DNA of 5,523 bases from Betaproteobacteria bacterium (GTDB taxonomy: Bacteria; Pseudomonadota; Gammaproteobacteria; Burkholderiales; SG8-39). Positions 1 to 4,667 of this stretch are shown here, piece by piece. The stretch covers positions 1 to 5,523 of the forward strand of contig JAFAGU010000266.1 of NCBI GenBank assembly GCA_019237595.1. The letters are read 5' to 3'. How positions within the stretch are numbered: position 1 is the first letter of the stretch; the number at the start of each line of letters is the position of its first letter. Both the position numbers and the translations under genes were made by a program. The notes under the pieces were generated by a model, which saw only the letters and a program-made list of their open reading frames with translations, ran no database searches and was not told where the DNA came from.

Positions 1-846
1 GAAGCCCAGGAGCTGCAGCGCGCGGATTACCGCGTTGTACATGCCGCCCTGGCAGAGGATTCCCAGCTCCTTGCGCTCCCCATCGAAGAACTCGTTCAGG
101 GAATGGTTCTTTATAAAGGCCACGGCGGCGGGCCACCGCACGTCGACCTTGTGCTTCTCCTGCACGTACGTCGCGGGCGGCAGGCAGATCCGCCCGAAGT
201 CGAAGTCCGGCGCCTCGATCGGATTCTTTCTCGAGAATCCCGACGAAAGGTTCTTGCTGGCCCGGAAGGAGCCGTGGACGTGGCAGGCGCGGATGCGCAG
301 CTCGAGGAGGACGGGCGTGCTCGAGGCCTCGGAGAGCTGGAAAGCCTTCTCCACCATCTCGACCATCTTCGGCAGGCTCGGCCGCGGGTCGACGAGCCAC
401 ATCTGCGACTTCATGGCGAACGCGTGGCTGCGCTCCTGGATGATCGAGGAGCCTTCGCCGTAGTCCTCGCCCAGGATGACGAGCGCGCCGCCCTTCACGC
501 CCGCCGAGGCGACGTTCGAGAGCGCATCGGCAGCGACGTTCGTCCCGACGGTGGACTTGAACGTCACGGCGCCCCGCAGCGGGTAGTTGATGGACGCGCC
601 GAGCATGGCGGCCGCGCCGGCTTCGTTCGCGTTCGCTTCGACGTGCACGCCGAGCTCGTCCAGGATCTCGCGCGCGTCGTGCAGTACGTCCATCATGTGC
701 GAGACCGGCGCGCCCTGGTAGCCGCCGACGTAGGCGACGCCCGACTGCAGCAGCGCCTTGGTGACCGCGAGGATGCCCTCGCCGTGGAAGGTCTCGCCCT
801 CGCCGAGCTTGAGCTTCGCGACTTCGGCCTGGAAGGAGCGTTCCAT
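1..846 (-). CDS. Indolepyruvate ferredoxin oxidoreductase alpha-like 2-oxoacid oxidoreductase (N-terminal part, runs off left edge)
   Basis: This enzyme family uses thiamine diphosphate and iron-sulfur clusters to oxidatively decarboxylate 2-oxo acids (arylpyruvates for IorA) to acyl-CoA in the cytoplasm. The 282 visible codons hold the pyruvate-oxidoreductase N-terminal domain. GEGILAVTKAL (residues 22-32) and GGYQGAPVSHMMDVL (41-55) match the place where IorA has GYPGTP. NEAGAA with Glu75 (74-79) follows, then FKSTVGTNVAAD (96-107) and LVILGEDYGEGSSIIQERSHAF (about 122-143). LGILCQGGMYNAVIRAL (261-277) begins the transketolase-like domain II. The C-terminal TPP-binding and cluster-binding portion lies beyond the edge, since relatives are roughly 600-1200 residues. 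The ATG at 844-846 directly abuts the dctM stop (TAGATG) and has only a weak AAGG upstream, so coupled translation is likely. The frame is open without stops. The family is fairly secure, but the true 2-oxo acid substrate is unknown and the indolepyruvate label is only the nearest family name. Confidence 0.85.
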   Translation of the reverse strand, partial: MERSFQAEVAKLKLGEGETFHGEGILAVTKALLQSGVAYVGGYQGAPVSHMMDVLHDAREILDELGVHVEANANEAGAAAMLGASINYPLRGAVTFKSTVGTNVAADALSNVASAGVKGGALVILGEDYGEGSSIIQERSHAFAMKSQMWLVDPRPSLPKMVEMVEKAFQLSEASSTPVLLELRIRACHVHGSFRASKNLSSGFSRKNPIEAPDFDFGRICLPPATYVQEKHKVDVRWPAAVAFIKNHSLNEFFDGERKELGILCQGGMYNAVIRALQLLGF

Positions 847-2160
847 CTAGACGAGCACCTTCGGCAGCCACACGGCGACCGCCGGCACGAGGAAAACCAG
901 CACGAGGAGCAGCACGCTCATCGCGATGTAGGGCAGCACGCCGCGGAAGATGTCGGCCATGCGCACCTGCGAGGGCGATACGCCCTTCATCGTCATGAGG
1001 AGCAGCCCGTGCGGCGGGAGGAGCAGGCCGAGCTGCATGCAGATGAGGAACATGACGCCGAACCACACCGGGTCGACGCCGTATTTCTGCACGAGCGGCA
1101 TGTAGATCGGAAGCGTGATCATCATCATGCTCACCTGCTCCACGAAGAGGCCAAGAAAAATCAGCAGCGCCATCATCGCGGCGATGACCTGCAGGGGCGA
1201 GAGCCCAAGCCCGGAGATCTCGGACACAAGGCCGTCGCTCGCGCCCGAGAAGGAGAGGATCTGCGAGAACGTGGTCGCCCCCACGATGATGAACAGGATC
1301 ATTCCGGAGATGGCGGCGGTGCCGCGCAGCGCGACGAGCAGGTTGGAGAAGGTGAGCGCCCGGTAGGCGACGGCAAGCGCCATGGTGAAGAGCGCGCCGA
1401 TCGCCGCGGACTCGGTCGGCGTCGCCCAGCCGGCCGACATCGATGCGACGACGACTACGAAGATGGAGACGAGCGGGAGGACGTACTGGAACAGGGGCTT
1501 GAGCTTCGCCCAGCCGCGGTATTCGACGAACTCGGTCGCCGGGGCAAGCGACGGATTCATCTTCACGCGCACGACGATATAGAGCACGAAGGCGGCGCTC
1601 AGGATGACCCCGGGCAGGACGCCGCCGATGAGGAGCTTCGAGATCGAGATACCCGAGAGGCTGCCGAGCAGGACCGTGAGCGCGGAGGGCGGAATCAGCA
1701 TGTCCACCGCGCCGATCGCCATCAGCGGCCCCGTAGCCATCGCGGGGTGGTAACCACGCTGGAGCATCACGGGAAGCATCAGGCTGCCCAGCATCGCGGT
1801 CGTGGCGATCGTCGAGCCGGAAATCGCGGAGAAAATCGTCCCCGCGACCACCGCGACAACGGCGAGCCGCCCCGGCACCTGGCGGATCAGGCGCTCGACG
1901 CCGTCGATCACCTTGACCGCGAGCCCGGTATGGAAGAGCACTTCTCCCATGAGGATGAAGAGCGGGATGGGCGTGAGGGAGAAGGTCGCCACCGATCCGA
2001 CGCTGTTCCGCGCGAGCTGGGTGAGCCCGGCCTGCCCGCCGAGGAAAAGCGCCGCGCCGACGAGGTTGATCACCATGAAGGAGAAAGCGACAGGCAGGCC
2101 GAGGAAGAGGAGGACGGTCGATCCGCCGAGCATGAGCCAGGCCGCGCTTGGCCAGTCCAT
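847..2160 (-). CDS. dctM: TRAP transporter large permease subunit (DctM family)
   Basis: The large inner-membrane subunit of a TRAP transporter is the sodium- or proton-coupled translocation channel. The product is 437 residues, normal for DctM (about 425-440), and is almost entirely hydrophobic segments. Family hallmarks are present: TPIPLFILMGEVLFHTG (63-79), SGSTIATTAMLGSLMLPVM (114-132), IPPSALTVLLGSLSGISISKLL (about 156-177), WATPTESAAIGALF (245-258), and the second-half repeat motif LLLPPHGLLLM (379-389). The start is the ATG at 2160, 5 bp after the dctQ stop. The open frame extends upstream to 2547, but that extension overlaps dctQ and is Arg/Ala/His-rich without membrane segments, so it is not protein. 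No strong Shine-Dalgarno precedes the ATG, and coupling to dctQ is likely. The gene ends flush against the oxidoreductase start. The family call is secure; the transported substrate is not readable from this subunit. Confidence 0.96.
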   Translation of the reverse strand: MDWPSAAWLMLGGSTVLLFLGLPVAFSFMVINLVGAALFLGGQAGLTQLARNSVGSVATFSLTPIPLFILMGEVLFHTGLAVKVIDGVERLIRQVPGRLAVVAVVAGTIFSAISGSTIATTAMLGSLMLPVMLQRGYHPAMATGPLMAIGAVDMLIPPSALTVLLGSLSGISISKLLIGGVLPGVILSAAFVLYIVVRVKMNPSLAPATEFVEYRGWAKLKPLFQYVLPLVSIFVVVVASMSAGWATPTESAAIGALFTMALAVAYRALTFSNLLVALRGTAAISGMILFIIVGATTFSQILSFSGASDGLVSEISGLGLSPLQVIAAMMALLIFLGLFVEQVSMMMITLPIYMPLVQKYGVDPVWFGVMFLICMQLGLLLPPHGLLLMTMKGVSPSQVRMADIFRGVLPYIAMSVLLLVLVFLVPAVAVWLPKVLV

Positions 2161-2165
2161 CGCGC

Positions 2166-2714
2166 TCAGCCCGTGGAAACCGCGTCGTCGCGCGGTTCCC
2201 GCGGCCCCAGGTGCAGCCGGCGCAGGCGAAACGCCATCTCGAGCGACAGAGCAAGGAAAGCCAGCGGCAAGAGCGAGAGAAGCCACCATTCCGGCGTGAC
2301 GAGCGTCTTGATGGACATTGCGCCGGAGGCATGGCTCGCATAGGCGGCTCGCGCGCCGAAGTAGGCCATCGTGAGGCAGCAGGCGCAGCCGAGCACGTCC
2401 GCCGTCCACTCGAAGACCCAGCCGAGGCCCGCAGGCACCGCCCGCAGCACGATGTCTACCCGGATGTGCTGGCCGCGCCGCAGCAGCCACGGCGCGGTGA
2501 GCATCGTGACCATGTAGAGCATCGCTTCCGAGATCTCGGTGCTCCACTCGAGGCTGGCCACCCCGGGCACGATCCGGACATTCCGGAGCAGCACGTCGCC
2601 GCAGATCATGAGCGTCATCGCGAGGATCAGGGCAGCCCCGGCTAGCGCGAGTGCATCGAGGAGTCGCCCGTAGGCGCGCTCGAGCCGGTCCAGGGCCGTG
2701 CCGCCAGGCGCCAC
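2166..2714 (-). CDS. dctQ: TRAP transporter small permease subunit (DctQ family)
   Basis: This is the four-helix small membrane subunit that partners DctM. With the GTG start at 2714 it is 182 residues, in the usual range. Predicted membrane segments lie near residues 21-43, 61-79, 96-118 and 143-163. The DctQ signature RRGQHIRVDIV (79-89) follows the second helix, and LEWSTEISEAMLYMVTM (55-71) matches the conserved segment before it. The start was chosen because the GTG overlaps the dctP stop by one base (TAGTG). The frame stays open further upstream, but there it only shadows dctP, and the first in-frame ATG codons fall inside helix 1. The gap to dctM is 5 bp. One oddity is a cysteine cluster, Cys110, Cys112 and Cys113, in the third helix, whose role is unknown. 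The C-terminal tail (about 164-182) is charged and probably cytoplasmic. Confidence 0.93.
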   Translation of the reverse strand: MAPGGTALDRLERAYGRLLDALALAGAALILAMTLMICGDVLLRNVRIVPGVASLEWSTEISEAMLYMVTMLTAPWLLRRGQHIRVDIVLRAVPAGLGWVFEWTADVLGCACCLTMAYFGARAAYASHASGAMSIKTLVTPEWWLLSLLPLAFLALSLEMAFRLRRLHLGPREPRDDAVSTG

Positions 2715-3673
2715 TAGCGAGCGAGCAGCTTCTTCATCTGCGGGCCGTACTGCGGGCTCGCCTTGATCGCGGCGGCCCAGCCGACCTCGTTCGCCTTTTC
2801 GATGAAAGCGCGGTTGGTCGCCGCGTCGAAGGTGATCACCTGGATGCCGGCCTCGGCCTGGCGCTTCGCCTCGTTCTGGTTGTAGGACTTCCAGAACTCG
2901 TTGTCGCGCTCGAAGGCGAGCGCCTCGCGATCGAGGAACTCCCGCGCCTTTGCCGGCAGCGCCTTGTACTTGTCGAGGTTCATGATGAGCGAGACCTCGG
3001 CGTTGTAGAAGCCGGGGTCGACGCGGTACTTGGTCTTTTCCTGCCAGTTCAAGTCGAAGAGCAGGTGGATCGGCCAGCCATAGCCGTCGATCACGCCGCG
3101 CTCGAGCGCGGTGTAAACCTCGCCCGGCGCCGTGGTCATCACCTGGGCTCCGAGCGCCTGGAAGAAGTCCCTGTACACGGGCGTGATGCGGATCTTCAGG
3201 CCGGTCAGGTCCGGCTTGTCGATTTTCCTGTTGAGATAGAGGTGGAAGGGCGTGAACTCCACCACGCGCGCGAGGTAGCGCATGTTGCCCTTCTCGGCCC
3301 AGATCCTGTTGATGAGATCGTAGGCCCCGTTCTGGCGCTGCTCCGCCGCGCTCACCTCGGCGAGCTTGAGGTTGTCCGCCTCGGGCATGACGTTGGTGTA
3401 GTAGGCCCCCGTGGTCATCGCGATGTCGACGACGCCGGTCTTCACGGCGTTGCCCACCTCGAAGGTCGGGATGGCCTTCGGGCCGCCGATGAAGTTGATC
3501 TGCAGCGCGCCCTTGCCGTCCCGGTTCACCTTCGCGATCCAGTCGGTGGTGCGCTTCACGTAGAAGACGTTCTCGGGGAACGCGCTGACCAGCCGCAGGG
3601 TCGCTTCCTGCGCCGCAGCAACCGCCGGCAGGCAAAGCGCGACGCCGAGCGCGAGAAGACGTTGGATTCTCAT
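2714..3673 (-). CDS. dctP: TRAP transporter periplasmic substrate-binding protein (DctP family)
   Basis: This periplasmic receptor captures an organic acid and delivers it to DctQM. It has 319 residues, typical of DctP proteins. A signal peptide is clear: basic MRIQR, a hydrophobic stretch to about residue 18, then AAA before Gln22, giving a likely cleavage after Ala21. The mature protein opens with ATLRLVSAFPENVFYVK. GLKIRITP (158-165) carries Arg162, aligned by eye with the conserved arginine that binds the ligand carboxylate in DctP proteins such as SiaP (Arg147). The sequence then runs through APGEVYTALERGVIDGYGWP (182-201). Trp200 sits where SiaP has its ligand-contacting asparagine, which may indicate a different, perhaps 2-oxo or aromatic, acid. 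The ATG is fixed by the signal peptide and an excellent GGAGGAGG Shine-Dalgarno 5 bp upstream. It is the first gene of the operon, divergent from the LysR regulator. Its ligand cannot be assigned from sequence. Confidence 0.96.
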   Translation of the reverse strand: MRIQRLLALGVALCLPAVAAAQEATLRLVSAFPENVFYVKRTTDWIAKVNRDGKGALQINFIGGPKAIPTFEVGNAVKTGVVDIAMTTGAYYTNVMPEADNLKLAEVSAAEQRQNGAYDLINRIWAEKGNMRYLARVVEFTPFHLYLNRKIDKPDLTGLKIRITPVYRDFFQALGAQVMTTAPGEVYTALERGVIDGYGWPIHLLFDLNWQEKTKYRVDPGFYNAEVSLIMNLDKYKALPAKAREFLDREALAFERDNEFWKSYNQNEAKRQAEAGIQVITFDAATNRAFIEKANEVGWAAAIKASPQYGPQMKKLLAR

Positions 3674-3678
3674 GGTTT

Positions 3679-3686
3679 CCTCCTCC
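3679..3686 (-). promoter_or_regulatory. Shine-Dalgarno of dctP
   Basis: The minus strand reads GGAGGAGG, then AAACC, then the dctP ATG. The 5-bp spacing and long match to the anti-Shine-Dalgarno sequence predict strong initiation. This is by far the best ribosome-binding site in the window; the downstream genes depend on overlap or abutment. It fits the usual high demand for the periplasmic binding protein relative to the membrane subunits. Confidence 0.9.
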
Positions 3687-3700
3687 GGGGAATGCTCGCG

Positions 3701-3730
3701 AGCCTAGGCGCCGGCGCTCGTATTTGTCAA
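3701..3730 (-). promoter_or_regulatory. Predicted sigma-70 promoter of the dctPQM operon
   Basis: On the minus strand a perfect TTGACA (3730-3725) is followed by an 18-bp spacer and TAGGCT (3706-3701). TAGGCT keeps the three most conserved -10 positions (first T, second A, last T) and is weak elsewhere, as expected for an activator-dependent promoter. The predicted transcription start is near 3694, giving a leader of about 20 bases with the Shine-Dalgarno inside it. The spacer is GC-rich. The call is prediction from sequence only. Confidence 0.55.
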
Positions 3731-3732
3731 AT
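3722..3732. promoter_or_regulatory. Symmetric dyad ATTTG-T-CAAAT at the shared -35 position
   Basis: A perfect 11-bp inverted repeat centred on 3727 gives TTGACA leftward and TTGTCA rightward, so both divergent promoters could use the same -35 DNA. Its centre lies about 33 bp upstream of the predicted dctP start and 32-33 bp (about three helical turns) from the operator centre near 3759-3760. This is where LysR-type regulators often have their activation half of the binding region. It could also be simply a symmetric -35 hexamer. Confidence 0.4.
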
Positions 3733-3753
3733 CAATGGCACGGATGATATTAA
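3724..3753 (+). promoter_or_regulatory. Candidate rightward promoter of the LysR-type gene
   Basis: TTGTCA (3724-3729, one mismatch to consensus) pairs with TATTAA (3748-3753, 18-bp spacer), or with GATATT (3746-3751, 16-bp spacer). Each -10 candidate matches four of six positions. Transcription would start around 3758-3761, immediately before the GTG at 3762, giving an almost leaderless message. The operator dyad overlaps the -10 region and start, so regulator binding would be expected to repress this promoter. The call is weak because both -10 candidates are imperfect. Confidence 0.35.
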
Positions 3754-3770
3754 TCACGGCCGTGAATATC
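3746..3770. promoter_or_regulatory. Probable LysR-type operator, NahR-like TTCA-N6-TGAT dyad
   Basis: The core TCACGGCCGTGA (3754-3765) is a perfect 12-bp palindrome. On the dctP strand the box from 3766 to 3753 reads TTCA-N6-TGAT, the spacing and half-sites I recall for NahR. A second, outer repeat GATATT-N13-AATATC (3746-3751 with 3765-3770) surrounds it. The centre is about 65 bp upstream of the predicted dctP start, the standard position of the LysR-family recognition site. It also covers the GTG start of the divergent regulator gene, as expected for autorepression. Confidence 0.6.
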
Positions 3771-4658
3771 GCCGAGATCGACCTCAACCTCCTCCGCGCC
3801 TTCGACGCGGTTCTCCAGGAGCGCAGCGTCACGGGCGCCGCCAGGCGGCTCGGCCTTACGCAGCCGGCGGTCTCGAATGCGCTCGGGCGCCTGCGCGAGC
3901 GCTTCGAGGACGCGCTTTTCGTTCGCACGCCCTCCGGCATGGACGCGACGCCGTTCGCGCGCGAGCTCGGCGAGCCGGTGCGCCAGGCGCTCTCGCTCCT
4001 CGACGCCGCGCTCTCGCACGGGCCGGGCTTCGACCCGCGCACTTCGCGGCGGGCGTTCCGCTTTTACATGTCGGACATCGGCCAGGTCGAGTTCCTCCCC
4101 CCGCTCGTCGAGCGCGTGCAGCGCGAGGCGCCTGGCGTGCGCCTGGAGGCCGCGGCGATCGAGCTCGACGACGTGGGGGATGCGCTCGCCGCGGGCGCGC
4201 TCGACCTCGCCGTGGGCTTCCTTCCGGGCCTCGGGCCGCCGGTGCGGCGCCGGCGCCTCTTCCGCGACCCGTACGTATGCCTCATGCGCGCCGACCATGA
4301 AATCACGTCCTTGACGAAGAAACGATTCCTCGAGGCGTCGCATGTCCTCGTCCCCTACCGCGGCGGCGGGCACCGGGTGATCGAGGAGGCGCTCGAGCGC
4401 GCCGGCGTGGCACGAAGGATCGCGCTCCGGGTATCGCATTTCACGGTCGTGCCGATGGTGCTCGAGCGCAGCGACCTCTTGCTCGTCCTCCCGGGGCGCG
4501 TCGCGCGCGTCTTCGAGCGCCGGGGGAAGCTCAAGTCGCTCCCGCTTCCCGTCGCCATCCCGCCCGCGGACGTCGGCGTGCACTGGCACGAGCGCTACGA
4601 TGCCGACCCCGGGAACCGGTGGCTGCGCGAGCGGCTCGTCGATCTCTTCACCGACTAG
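3762..4658 (+). CDS. LysR-type transcriptional regulator, NahR/DntR-like
   Basis: This is a DNA-binding regulator that probably controls the divergent TRAP operon in response to a small acid. With the GTG start it has 298 residues. The winged helix-turn-helix covers about residues 8-64, with recognition helix TQPAVSNALGRLR (33-45) and wing LFVRTPSGMDATPFA (52-66). The effector domain begins around FRFYMSDIGQVEFLPPLVE (99-117), and the C-terminus HWHERYDADPGNRWLRERL strongly resembles NahR (WHxxYxxDPGNxWLR). NahR and DntR respond to salicylate-like aromatics, so an aromatic or related acid effector is plausible but not shown. I chose GTG 3762 because it puts DLNLL at exactly the NahR distance from the N-terminus. 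ATG 3735 and ATG 3744 are in frame and possible. None of the three has a good Shine-Dalgarno. The dehydratase gene follows 9 bp downstream. Confidence 0.92.
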   Translation: MNIAEIDLNLLRAFDAVLQERSVTGAARRLGLTQPAVSNALGRLRERFEDALFVRTPSGMDATPFARELGEPVRQALSLLDAALSHGPGFDPRTSRRAFRFYMSDIGQVEFLPPLVERVQREAPGVRLEAAAIELDDVGDALAAGALDLAVGFLPGLGPPVRRRRLFRDPYVCLMRADHEITSLTKKRFLEASHVLVPYRGGGHRVIEEALERAGVARRIALRVSHFTVVPMVLERSDLLLVLPGRVARVFERRGKLKSLPLPVAIPPADVGVHWHERYDADPGNRWLRERLVDLFTD

Positions 4659-4667
4659 AATTCCGTC

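Noticed and set aside
103..2343. A 746-codon open frame on the plus strand opposite dctM and the oxidoreductase gene
   Set aside because: Its product is a low-complexity His/Arg/Glu/Asp-rich string with no domain. It is the antisense image of two well-recognised minus-strand genes in GC-rich DNA, where stop codons are rare.
2161..2547. N-terminal extension of dctM to an upstream ATG at 2547
   Set aside because: The extra 129 residues overlap dctQ out of frame, lack membrane segments and would make DctM far longer than the family norm.
2166..2714. Possible DctQ-DctP fusion, since the dctQ frame is open far upstream of 2714
   Set aside because: dctP ends with its own stop in a different frame, and the upstream extension translates dctP DNA out of frame. 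The TAGTG overlap is ordinary coupled initiation.
2651..4300. A 549-codon open frame on the plus strand spanning dctP, the intergenic gap and part of the regulator gene
   Set aside because: It crosses an evident divergent promoter region and shadows dctP in antisense and the regulator in another frame. No plausible protein motifs were found.
4647..4660. A second operator-like match, TTCA-N6-AGAA, just before the dehydratase start
   Set aside because: One half-site base differs and there is no surrounding dyad. A seven-of-eight match is expected about twice by chance in a window this size.
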